A DNA stretch of 64,000 bases from Chitinophaga sp. SYP-B3965 (GTDB lineage: Bacteria; Bacteroidota; Bacteroidia; Chitinophagales; Chitinophagaceae), in NCBI RefSeq assembly GCF_009647655.1, contig NZ_WJFD01000001.1, positions 3,274,393 through 3,338,392 on the forward strand, given 5' to 3'. The position numbers and the translations under genes are program-made. The notes beneath the pieces are model-generated. The model was not told the DNA's origin. It searched no databases and saw only the letters and a list, made by a program, of their open reading frames with translations. Of this stretch, positions 26,314 through 34,421 are shown piece after piece (the first letter of the stretch is position 1; each line of letters opens with the position of its first letter).

Positions 26314-27042
26314 TCAGGAATACAGACCACCATTGATGTTCATCACTTCTCCCGTTACATAGGATGCGCCGCGGGATGCAAAAAATGCTACTGCTTCCGC
26401 TACTTCTTCCGGTGTGCCAAAACGTTGCATGGGCACCATGGCGGAGAGTTCTTTCTCTGGTAAACCTTCCGTCATATCCGTTTTGATGAAACCGGGTGCG
26501 ATGGCGTTCACCGTCACATTCCGTTTGGCGATTTCCTGCGCGAGGGCTTTGGTGGCGCCTATCAGCCCTGCTTTTGCAGCACTGTAGTTCACCTGGCCGG
26601 GTGTTCCTTTCAAACCGGACAGGGAAACCATATTAATGATCCTGCCGTAACGTTTGATCAGCATGCCGGTGAGCACTTGTTTGGTTACGTAGAAAAATCC
26701 ATCTAAACTGGCGTCCAGCACTCCTTTCCATTGGGCATTGCTCATCTGGAACATCATCATATCTTCCCGGATACCGGCATTATTCACCAGTACTTCTATC
26801 TGTTTCTCTTTGTTGTTCTCTATCCAGCCGCCTAACACGGTTTGCACTTCTTCAAAGTTCCCTACATCAAACTTCAGCAGTTCACCTTCCACACCTTTCG
26901 CTTTCACAGCTGCGAGGGTTTCCTCTGCAGCCACGGTATTCCCTTTATAATTGATCAGGATATTGTATCCCTGTTCCGCCAGTTTAATACACACTGCCCT
27001 GCCAATACCCCTGGAACCTCCTGTTATTAAAGCAAATTTCAT
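26314..27042 (-). CDS. FabG-like 3-oxoacyl-ACP reductase
   Basis: A 242-residue short-chain dehydrogenase. It has the NADPH-binding TGGSRGIG (7-14), NNAG (87-90) and the catalytic Ser140, Tyr153 and Lys157 in the YxxxK spacing. It reduces 3-ketoacyl-ACP to 3-hydroxyacyl-ACP. Directly downstream of the lyase gene (15-base gap), it is the ketoreductase partner of the KS and dehydratase proteins that build the polyene. It could also serve primary fatty acid synthesis, but the context favours a dedicated enzyme. Confidence 0.9.
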   Translation of the reverse strand: MKFALITGGSRGIGRAVCIKLAEQGYNILINYKGNTVAAEETLAAVKAKGVEGELLKFDVGNFEEVQTVLGGWIENNKEKQIEVLVNNAGIREDMMMFQMSNAQWKGVLDASLDGFFYVTKQVLTGMLIKRYGRIINMVSLSGLKGTPGQVNYSAAKAGLIGATKALAQEIAKRNVTVNAIAPGFIKTDMTEGLPEKELSAMVPMQRFGTPEEVAEAVAFFASRGASYVTGEVMNINGGLYS

Positions 27043-27057
27043 CTTTGGTTATTCTTG

Positions 27058-28632
27058 TTAAACTGAAGTTTTCTGTCTTTTCTCTGTTACCGGTTCTCCT
27101 GCTATCATGGGTTCATTGCGCATGAGGTATGCTTTGATCCGTTGTACATCTGCATAACGGGGAGCATCCTCAATAAATTTAGGGAAAATAGCCCTGATGT
27201 CCTGATAGATCCGGGAAGTGAAAGCACCCAGCCTGTCCTGGCAATTCAGGAAATCTACTGCCTGTAAAAGCGTCATCACCTGCACGGTGAGTACCTCAAA
27301 AGTGTTTTCGATCACTTTGTAGGTCATCTGTGCGGCGTTGCAGCCCATGCTCACAATATCCTGGTTGTCATTATTATTCGGAATGCTGTGCACGTACATC
27401 GGGAAGCTCAGGGTTTGGTTTTCCGCAACGGTAGAAGTGGCGGTGAACTGTACACCCTGCATACCAAAGTTGAAGCCCAGTTTACCCAGGTTCATGAATG
27501 GCGGGAACTTATGGTTCAGCTTATCGTTCAGGAGATAGTTCAGCTGGCGTTCGCTGAGCATAGACAGTTTGGTCATGGCGATCTTCACTTTGTCCATTTC
27601 CAGGGAGATGTAATCTCCGTGGAAATTACCGCCATGGTACACATTCTGGTGGCGGTGATCCACAACGGGATTATCGCTCACAGAATTCAGTTCTCCTACC
27701 ACGATGGTTTCTGCATGTGTGAGGGTATCATAGATGGGGCCCAGGATCTGGGGTACGCATCTTAAAGAATAATACTCCTGCACTTTATCTTTAAAGATCT
27801 CTTCTTCCAGTTCTTTATACAGGTGATCAGGTCTGTGGCGGATCATTTTGCTGCCCTTGAGCATGCCGCGCATCATTTCCGCGATCTTGTTCTGGCCAAC
27901 ATGTTTTTTCACCACGTTGAGTTCATAACTCAGGTGATCGTCAAATGCTTCCACTACTTCATTGATCATGCTGGACAGGGCGCAGCTCCAGAGCAGGAGT
28001 TTGCGGGCCTCGATGATATTCACGAGGCCAATACCGGTCATGGCAGAGGTACCATTGATAATGGCCAGGCCTTCCCGTACATGTATTTCAATTGGTTTCA
28101 GTCCCAGTTGTGCATACACTTCCGCTGCCGGGCGGATCTCTTCTTCATATAATACATGGCCTTCACCGATCAGTGCATGGGCCAGGTGAGCCAGTTGCAC
28201 GAGATCGCCGGAGGCGCCTACTCCCCCATGTTCGTAAATGCAGGGGTAGATGTTATGGTTGATCAGGTCTTTCAGCAGGTGAACTGCATCTGTATGTACG
28301 CCGGAAAAACCCTGCATGAAACTGCTCAAACGGGCAATCATGAGGCTTTTGGTGAGCACAGGCGCCAGGCATTTGCCGGCTCCGGAGCTGTGGCTGCGGA
28401 TCAGGTTGTATTGCAGTTGGTGGGTATCCTCTTCACTGATGCGGTATTGCGCCATAGGCCCGAATCCCGTATTGATACCGTAAATGAGTTTTTTGGCGGA
28501 GAACTTTTTGAGAAATTCAAAGTTGTCATTCACATTTTGTACGGCTGCTTTATCCAAAACCAGCTCCTCCCCATCAAACAATACCCTATGCACCTCTTCC
28601 AAAGAAAGCACCTTACTTCCTAGTACGACCAT
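27058..28632 (-). CDS. Aromatic amino-acid ammonia-lyase (tyrosine lyase likely)
   Basis: A 524-residue MIO-type lyase. The self-forming MIO triad Ala140-Ser141-Gly142 lies in GGVGASGDLVQL, the catalytic Tyr51 in YGINTGFG, and QDIVSMG near the C terminus. The substrate-selecting pair is Ser80-His81 (RSHSSG), which is His-lyase-like by the classical rule. However, the surrounding GFGPMAQYRI and NLIRSHSSG match, from memory, the Flavobacterium-type tyrosine lyases associated with flexirubin. As first gene of the run it would make 4-coumarate, the aryl starter. Histidine ammonia-lyase is the alternative, but no hut genes are nearby. Confidence 0.8.
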   Translation of the reverse strand: MVVLGSKVLSLEEVHRVLFDGEELVLDKAAVQNVNDNFEFLKKFSAKKLIYGINTGFGPMAQYRISEEDTHQLQYNLIRSHSSGAGKCLAPVLTKSLMIARLSSFMQGFSGVHTDAVHLLKDLINHNIYPCIYEHGGVGASGDLVQLAHLAHALIGEGHVLYEEEIRPAAEVYAQLGLKPIEIHVREGLAIINGTSAMTGIGLVNIIEARKLLLWSCALSSMINEVVEAFDDHLSYELNVVKKHVGQNKIAEMMRGMLKGSKMIRHRPDHLYKELEEEIFKDKVQEYYSLRCVPQILGPIYDTLTHAETIVVGELNSVSDNPVVDHRHQNVYHGGNFHGDYISLEMDKVKIAMTKLSMLSERQLNYLLNDKLNHKFPPFMNLGKLGFNFGMQGVQFTATSTVAENQTLSFPMYVHSIPNNNDNQDIVSMGCNAAQMTYKVIENTFEVLTVQVMTLLQAVDFLNCQDRLGAFTSRIYQDIRAIFPKFIEDAPRYADVQRIKAYLMRNEPMIAGEPVTEKRQKTSV

Positions 28633-28867
28633 TATTTTAAATTATATAATTTGTTTATGTAAAAAAGTGCTCAAAAATAGTATAAAGATGGATCAAATAT
28701 AATATCCCTTATAAAATTTTTATAACATACGTTTACGAGCTACTCACTTGGCATTCAACTAGTTTCATTCTGTTGTTATAGGTTTCCGTTCTGGCGTGCG
28801 AATAGTTAAGCTTTCACATAGGTATACCGCATAGTGCGCCCACATGCGGGTTTAAGATGTAAATGTA
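28633..28867 (-). promoter_or_regulatory. AT-rich intergenic region with candidate promoter for the pigment operon
   Basis: This 235-base gap separates the CNNM gene from the lyase gene. The best -7 candidate on the minus strand is TATATTTG at 28694-28701 (TAnnTTTG), about 62 bases before the lyase start; no convincing -33 element is present. I see no tRNA, hairpin or repeat in the rest of the gap. Confidence 0.35.
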
Positions 28868-30154
28868 TTAATCTTCTTCAATATTTTCAGGGGGAGTCAC
28901 CAATATTTTATCAATACGGTGGGCATCCATGTCAACAATCTCAAAAGTGAAGTCCTTCCAGCTGAGCTTTTCGCCAGTTACGGGTATATGTTCGAGGTGA
29001 TGAAGTATAAAACCGGCCAGGGTATCAAATTCCTGTTCAAATTCGGCCATCATATCTTCCATTTCAAATTCGCTGAGGAAGTCATAAAAGGGGATCTGGG
29101 CATCTACAAGGTAAGAGCCGTCATCCCTTTTCACCATGTCATAGTCGTCTGCCCCTACTTCCGGCATATCGCCCACAATGGCTTCCAGGATATCGTTCAG
29201 GGTGATCATACCCAGGAAGGTGCCATATTCATCCACGATAAAGGCTGCATGCACCTGGGTTTCCTTGAATTTCTCCAATACCTGGTAAGCAGAGTTGTTA
29301 TCCGGAATGAACAGTGGTTTTTTCATCACATCTCTCAAAACGGCCAGGTTACCGGCTGCGTAGAGGTCTTTGATGGTGATGATACCTTTAATATGGTCTA
29401 TTTGTCCTTCGCATACCGGGTAAACGGAGTGCGGGGACTGCCTGATCTTGCGTTTATAACTTTCTCCTTCTTCTGAGATATCCAGCCATATGATGTCCGT
29501 ACGGTGGGTCATGAGAGAAGTGATGTTACGGTCTCCGAGGTGGAAAACCCTTTCTATGATCTCCTGCTCGGTTTCCTCAATAGCCCCGGAGCTGGTGCCT
29601 TCACTGATAATAGCCTTGATCTCTTCTTCCGTTACGTTATTGTCCGACCGGCGTTTTAAGCCAAACAGCTTTACCAGTGCAGTGGTAGAGCGGCTGAGCA
29701 GCCAGATGAAAGGAAAAGTGACGCGGGAAATGAAGTACATGGGTTTGGCGAGGATCTTGGCGATCACCTCCGGATTGGCGAGGCCGATCCTTTTGGGTAA
29801 CAGCTCTCCCAGTACCAATGTAAAATAGGTAACACCTATTACGATAATGGCGGTAGCAAATGCGTTGCTATAGGGCGCCAGTAAAGGAATAGTATTGAGA
29901 TACACCCGGATATCATCTTCCAGGTTCTTACCAGAATATAAACCCGTTAAGATACCGATCAGTGTGATACCGATCTGTACGGTAGACAGGAAGGTATCCG
30001 GGTTATTGGCGAGTTTGAGTGCAACTTTGGCTTTTTCGTCCCCTTGCCTGGCTGAATTTTCAAGACGCGCTTTGCGCGCTGAAACCAAGGCGATCTCCGC
30101 CATGGAGAACACACCGTTGAGCAAAATAAGGACGAGGATAATGACGACTTCCAT
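28868..30154 (-). CDS. CNNM/CorC-type hemolysin-family protein (DUF21-CBS-CorC)
   Basis: A 428-residue membrane protein of the CNNM/HlyC family. The N-terminal DUF21 domain has hydrophobic segments at about 2-22, 58-76, 100-120 and 140-160. Two CBS motifs follow (about 205-330), and a CorC/HlyC C-terminal domain with the GADDYDMVKRDDGSY type of start lies near 345-428. Members are implicated in Mg2+/Co2+ efflux or membrane integrity; transport by this one is inferred from family. It is the last gene of the five-gene envelope operon, 23 bases after the ZIP gene. Confidence 0.88.
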   Translation of the reverse strand: MEVVIILVLILLNGVFSMAEIALVSARKARLENSARQGDEKAKVALKLANNPDTFLSTVQIGITLIGILTGLYSGKNLEDDIRVYLNTIPLLAPYSNAFATAIIVIGVTYFTLVLGELLPKRIGLANPEVIAKILAKPMYFISRVTFPFIWLLSRSTTALVKLFGLKRRSDNNVTEEEIKAIISEGTSSGAIEETEQEIIERVFHLGDRNITSLMTHRTDIIWLDISEEGESYKRKIRQSPHSVYPVCEGQIDHIKGIITIKDLYAAGNLAVLRDVMKKPLFIPDNNSAYQVLEKFKETQVHAAFIVDEYGTFLGMITLNDILEAIVGDMPEVGADDYDMVKRDDGSYLVDAQIPFYDFLSEFEMEDMMAEFEQEFDTLAGFILHHLEHIPVTGEKLSWKDFTFEIVDMDAHRIDKILVTPPENIEED

Positions 30155-30177
30155 AATATAAGCCTAAAAATAAAGAA

Positions 30178-30915
30178 TTATTCAAATATCAGTGTAATAA
30201 ATGCCAAACCAATACCAACAGCAATGGCCAGCACCTTCTGGCGGCTTAGTTCATGATGTTTTGTTCCACTTTCATAAAATATGGTAGTGGAAATATGTAA
30301 AAAGGCGCCTACAACCAGCGCTACTAAGTAAACCAGTGAATTGGTGACCACCTGGAACTCCTGCCCCAGCTGTGCGGCTAAGATAGCAGACAAAGGTGTG
30401 ATCAGGGAAAAAATGATCAGGATGCGCCATAATTTAACTTTCCCCTGGTGTGCATGCATCATGACCGTGATCAGGGTAAGTGCTTCCGGCACTTTATGCG
30501 CCATCACACCCAGCATAAGGGATGGCAGTGCAGATTTGTCCTCATAATGAAACCCCAGCGGGATACCTTCCATAAAAGCATGAATGGATAAACCAATCAG
30601 TAATGGCAAAACGGCCACATGGTGATGGCCTGCCCCGGTACCGGGAAGATGGGTATGCCCATGTTCCATTCCATGGCTGAGCTGTTGCAGGAATACCTGC
30701 AGGAAAAATCCCAAAACGATGTATATACCGGCGGAGTGCCCCAATTCATGGTACACTTCAGGCAGCAGGTGCATAATAGTGATGCCGAAAAGAAAAGCGC
30801 CGGTGAATGCCAGCAAATAAATAGGCAGGTTGGGATGAATCCTTTTAAATAACATGGGAATCATGCCCCCGCCTATGGTGGCAGCCAGTATAAATATCAG
30901 GTATGTTAAGTTCAT
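30178..30915 (-). CDS. ZIP-family metal transporter
   Basis: A 245-residue polytopic protein with eight hydrophobic segments. The amphipathic metal-binding helices are visible as SIHAFMEGIPLGFH and VMAHKVPEALTLI, the ZIP signature with conserved His, Glu and Pro. A His-rich loop (HGMEHGHTHLPGTGAGHHH, about 82-100) probably binds metal in the cytoplasm. Zn2+ or a related divalent ion is the expected substrate. It overlaps the PAP2 gene by 4 bases. Confidence 0.88.
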   Translation of the reverse strand: MNLTYLIFILAATIGGGMIPMLFKRIHPNLPIYLLAFTGAFLFGITIMHLLPEVYHELGHSAGIYIVLGFFLQVFLQQLSHGMEHGHTHLPGTGAGHHHVAVLPLLIGLSIHAFMEGIPLGFHYEDKSALPSLMLGVMAHKVPEALTLITVMMHAHQGKVKLWRILIIFSLITPLSAILAAQLGQEFQVVTNSLVYLVALVVGAFLHISTTIFYESGTKHHELSRQKVLAIAVGIGLAFITLIFE

Positions 30916-31487
30916 GTTGTCTGTTCCAGTTCCAGTCTTATCCTTCTTTGAAAAAATCCACCACTCAGTGTGCCCGCCAGCATTCCCAGTAAAGCGCCCC
31001 CAATGATATCAAGGGGATAATGGACGCCTACATAGATCTGGGAGTAGCCAATAATGATTGCCCATAAGAAGAACAACCAGGCCCATTTACCGATCTGCGA
31101 CCTTAAAGTTAAGAAAGAAAACATCGCTAAGCCAAAATGGTTGGCGGCATGGGAGGAAGTAAAGCTGCCGCTTGAGGGGCAATAGACCACCAATACACGT
31201 ACATATTGTGCAATAAGCGGGTCCCTGCATGGCCGGATCCGGTCTACCGCATCCTTGATGAACATGCTGGACTGATCTGTTAAAGCAAAGGTGATGATGA
31301 AAAAGGCCATCCAGAAAAATCCGCGCCATTTATAATTATAGATCACAAACACGGCCAGGAAAAGGTAGAGCGGCGCCCAGAAATAAGGCTCCCGCATCCA
31401 TGGCAGTACTACATCCAAAAATCCATTGATCCACTGACCATTGATCTTAAAGAAAAGCCGCAGGTCCCAGGTGAGCAGGTTTTCCAT
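30912..31487 (-). CDS. PAP2-family membrane phosphatase
   Basis: A 191-residue membrane phosphatase with the three PAP2 motifs: KDAVDRIRP, SFTSSHAANHF (in place of PSGH) and GYSQIYVGVHYPLD. About five hydrophobic segments are seen. Such enzymes remove phosphate from undecaprenyl pyrophosphate, phosphatidylglycerol phosphate or lipid A. The substrate is not evident. Its start shares one base with the end of the methyltransferase gene and its end overlaps the ZIP start. Confidence 0.88.
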   Translation of the reverse strand: MENLLTWDLRLFFKINGQWINGFLDVVLPWMREPYFWAPLYLFLAVFVIYNYKWRGFFWMAFFIITFALTDQSSMFIKDAVDRIRPCRDPLIAQYVRVLVVYCPSSGSFTSSHAANHFGLAMFSFLTLRSQIGKWAWLFFLWAIIIGYSQIYVGVHYPLDIIGGALLGMLAGTLSGGFFQRRIRLELEQTT

Positions 31488-32242
31488 TAACTGATTGGTT
31501 TTTGAGCGATGATGATCAGCCGCGGAGATTGCTGTTCGTCAAAAATATTGAAATGATAATCTCCGAAAACGTCTGTTATAATAAGGTGTTGCCTGGCAAA
31601 CATGTCTTCAAACTCCTTTTTGTGGAAAGCGCTCACGCTTTCTGTGTAGGATGCCCGCTGGAATTGTTTTTTATCCAGGATATTGATCTGTTTGAGGAAC
31701 TTGCCGTTCTTTATTTCCCGCTGGATGTCAAACACCACATGGTCCTTTTCTATCACTTCATCATGCACCAGGTGGTTCTCCACATAAGTGCTGTTGAGAT
31801 AATCCAGCACGAGGCGGCCGCCGGGCCTGAGGGAATTGGCCAGTGTGCGGAGTGCGTTATCGTTTTCATGACGGGTTTCAAAGTAACCAAAGCTGGTAAA
31901 GAAATTGAACACCACGTTGAAATAATTGATCCGGAAAGGCAGGCGCATATCATGCTGGAAGAAGCTGAGATGCTCGTTCTCCAGTTTGCGCGCAATGGCA
32001 ATACTTTCTCCTGAAAGATCAATGCCGGTAACATTAAACCCCTTATCTGCCAGGTATTTGGCATGCCGGCCTCTGCCACAAGCCACATCCAGCATCAATG
32101 CGTTTGGCTCAGGATGCAGGTATTCCACCAATTTGTCTATAAACGCAGCGGCTTCCCTCTCATCCCGGTTGCTGTACAGCAAGTGATAATAAGGAGAATT
32201 AAACCAGTCTTTGAACCATTGTTTCGCTACTTCCATTCTCAA
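31487..32242 (-). CDS. Class I SAM-dependent methyltransferase
   Basis: A 251-residue methyltransferase with motif I LDVACGRGRHAKYLA (about 49-63), the acidic loop GIDLSGESI and the post-I/II segments DMRLPFRINYFNVVFNF and LRPGGRLVLDYLN. The substrate is unknown. Start codons at residues 1 and 3 are both possible. It lies 16 bases after the LTA-synthase-like gene and overlaps the PAP2 gene by one base. Confidence 0.85.
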   Translation of the reverse strand: MRMEVAKQWFKDWFNSPYYHLLYSNRDEREAAAFIDKLVEYLHPEPNALMLDVACGRGRHAKYLADKGFNVTGIDLSGESIAIARKLENEHLSFFQHDMRLPFRINYFNVVFNFFTSFGYFETRHENDNALRTLANSLRPGGRLVLDYLNSTYVENHLVHDEVIEKDHVVFDIQREIKNGKFLKQINILDKKQFQRASYTESVSAFHKKEFEDMFARQHLIITDVFGDYHFNIFDEQQSPRLIIIAQKPIS

Positions 32243-32258
32243 CGTATGTAAAACAAAT

Positions 32259-34277
32259 CTACTTCTTATTATTAAACATCAAATATCGGGTGCTTTCGTA
32301 GAATGCACGCGTTAATTTATCCATATCGCTGGTGAACTGCGGGTTTTGCTGCTTCACATCCTTCAGCCCATCTGCCTTCAGATCATATAAAGCAGTAGCA
32401 TTCGTTTTGGTATCTATCTCATAAAGAAACTCCCCGTTGATCATGCCCATACACCAGTTCAGGTTCTTGGCATATTGTATGAAAGCATACCGTTGTGCAC
32501 TGCGGGTAGTGTCCATCAGGTCCATCCCCAGGGTATAGTTCTTAAAAGGTATACCGGTGAGTTTTGCCACGGTGGGATAAATATCCAGCAGGCTGCCCGC
32601 GTGACTGATCTTTTGCGGCTGCAGTAAACGGGGATTATAAATGATACAGGGCACGTGATCCACGTAGGTGGACATTTCATATTCAGGAATAGGCATGAAG
32701 CGGAACGGATCCAGTTTGGCACTGTGGTCCCCAAAGAAAACGAAGATCGTATTGTCCAGGTAACCGGAAGTTTTTGCCAGTTTCATCAGGTGGCCGATGT
32801 TGTAATCCAGGTAGCGGAGGGCATTGAACTGGTCCAGGTTCACAAAACCGGATGTTTTAAACTGCTTCATATCCACATCCTTTGCCGTGAGTTTTTTAAA
32901 ATCACCGGCTCCGGCTGTTGTGGTATAGGGCTCATGGTTATCGGCGGTTTGCAGGAAAGCAATGAAGGGCTGCTTTTTGTCCTGCGCTTTTTTGAAGATC
33001 TCGTCTGATTCCGTGATCAGGTCAAAGTCTGAAACGCCCCATACATCTGCCTTTGGCGATTTGAAATAACCTTCTTCAAAGATCTCTATCCCTTCCACGT
33101 TATTGGTGAACACTGCGCGAATATTGGCCCAGTTGGTGTTTCCTCCCAGGAGGTAATATTTTTCATATCCTGCAAACTGATCCATCACTACCCGCTGATC
33201 TACAATACCCGGATGCCGGGAAGCTGTTTTAGAGCGCACCACATCCGGCAGGCCGGTTGTGATGGCAAATACAGAACGGGCGGTGCTCATGGCCGGCACG
33301 TAAAAATTATCAAACAGTACCCCGCTGTCTGCCAGCTGTTGCAGGTTGGGGGTTGCTTTCATGGGATTATTAAACATGCTCATCATAGCCGCCCCGCCAG
33401 ATTCCATCATCACAATGATCACATTCTGCCTTGGTCTCGTGGAATCTCCCGGTTCTGTCCTTACAAAGTTGAGCTGGTTCGGTACCGGTTTTTCTATCCC
33501 TAAATATTGCGCGATAACAGGGAAATATTTATGTGTTTCCCGGTCATCGAAAGTATCGTTCTGTACGGTAAAATTGGAGACGAAATATAACACGGGGTTC
33601 AGCGCAAGACTGGTCACTGCATTGTCTCTTGTGAACATGGCCTGGCTCCAGCGCAAAGGGAAATATGCCAAATTGCCATAAATGCCTGCTCCAAAAAGGA
33701 TCACCAGTGTTACCACATAACCTGCATATCCCCATGGGCGCACAGGTATACCTTCCTTTTGGGCATAACGGCGGAAGATCTTACGGTAAGCATAACGGAT
33801 AAAGATCAAAACCACGATCATCCCCAGCAGCCCCCACACAACGGGGTAACTTTCCCACATCATCCTGGCGTTGGTGGCTTTTTCTCCATATGCCAGGAAG
33901 CGGGTAACGGAAGGATCTAAGCGCAAACCCAGGTAACTGTAATGCCCCAGGTCCAGCACATAGAATATGCACAATAACAAATAGATAAGAAATAAATAGC
34001 CGAAATTGAACCTTCTTAGCGCTCCGGTACCAAAGAGCCGGTCCCTTGCAATCACCGCTACGAGGGCAACCGGGATCATCAGGATCAGCGCAAGGCGCAT
34101 ATCAAACCGCAGGCCCAGATGCCAGGCCTGGGCAATTACGCCAGCATCCCTGATGGTGGTTGAAAAGAAAAAAAAGTAGAAGACCGCTCTAAATACAACC
34201 AGGTAACCAAAAAGGAACAAGGTTTGCATGAAAATATACCGGATGTATCTGGGAATGCGCGACCAAATATGAATCAT
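32259..34277 (-). CDS. LTA-synthase-like membrane sulfatase-fold protein
   Basis: A 672-residue protein with five N-terminal membrane segments (about 12-35, 52-72, 84-110, 138-158, 185-205) and a large outer sulfatase/alkaline-phosphatase-fold domain from about residue 280. The metal site begins at VIIVMMESGG; the likely catalytic Thr is in AMSTARSVFAITTGLPD; and FFGDHSAKLD supplies later metal ligands. Relatives transfer phosphoglycerol or phosphoethanolamine. Bacteroidota lack classical lipoteichoic acid, so the real acceptor is unknown. It opens the minus-strand operon running to 28868. Confidence 0.82.
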   Translation of the reverse strand: MIHIWSRIPRYIRYIFMQTLFLFGYLVVFRAVFYFFFFSTTIRDAGVIAQAWHLGLRFDMRLALILMIPVALVAVIARDRLFGTGALRRFNFGYLFLIYLLLCIFYVLDLGHYSYLGLRLDPSVTRFLAYGEKATNARMMWESYPVVWGLLGMIVVLIFIRYAYRKIFRRYAQKEGIPVRPWGYAGYVVTLVILFGAGIYGNLAYFPLRWSQAMFTRDNAVTSLALNPVLYFVSNFTVQNDTFDDRETHKYFPVIAQYLGIEKPVPNQLNFVRTEPGDSTRPRQNVIIVMMESGGAAMMSMFNNPMKATPNLQQLADSGVLFDNFYVPAMSTARSVFAITTGLPDVVRSKTASRHPGIVDQRVVMDQFAGYEKYYLLGGNTNWANIRAVFTNNVEGIEIFEEGYFKSPKADVWGVSDFDLITESDEIFKKAQDKKQPFIAFLQTADNHEPYTTTAGAGDFKKLTAKDVDMKQFKTSGFVNLDQFNALRYLDYNIGHLMKLAKTSGYLDNTIFVFFGDHSAKLDPFRFMPIPEYEMSTYVDHVPCIIYNPRLLQPQKISHAGSLLDIYPTVAKLTGIPFKNYTLGMDLMDTTRSAQRYAFIQYAKNLNWCMGMINGEFLYEIDTKTNATALYDLKADGLKDVKQQNPQFTSDMDKLTRAFYESTRYLMFNNKK

Positions 34278-34307
34278 TATATTCTCTTAAAAATTTATAC
34301 GTAGCTG

Positions 34308-34315
34308 CAAATATA
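34308..34315 (-). promoter_or_regulatory. Candidate -7 box for the LTA-synthase-like operon
   Basis: Reads TATATTTG on the minus strand, an exact TAnnTTTG match, 31 bases before the start codon at 34277. No clear -33 element at the expected distance. It is divergent from the TATCTTTG box at 34390. Confidence 0.5.
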
Positions 34316-34389
34316 GTCTAATTGACATAATCTCTTCCTGATCCTTCCGGACAAGCCAAATTAACAGGTAGATTAAAATTCTAATCAAT

Positions 34390-34397
34390 TATCTTTG
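34390..34397 (+). promoter_or_regulatory. Candidate -7 box before the phosphohexomutase gene
   Basis: Reads TATCTTTG, an exact TAnnTTTG match, 24 bases before the GTG start at 34422. A -33 TTTG is not evident. The spacing predicts a short 5' untranslated region. Confidence 0.5.
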
Positions 34398-34421
34398 CAC
34401 TCCAAAAAAAATCAAACAATT

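Noticed and set aside
27058..28632. Histidine degradation (hutH)
   Set aside because: No hutU, hutI or hutG nearby, and the gene heads the pigment run.
32259..34277. Lipoteichoic acid synthesis
   Set aside because: The family match is clear but the genome type is Gram-negative; the acceptor must be something else.
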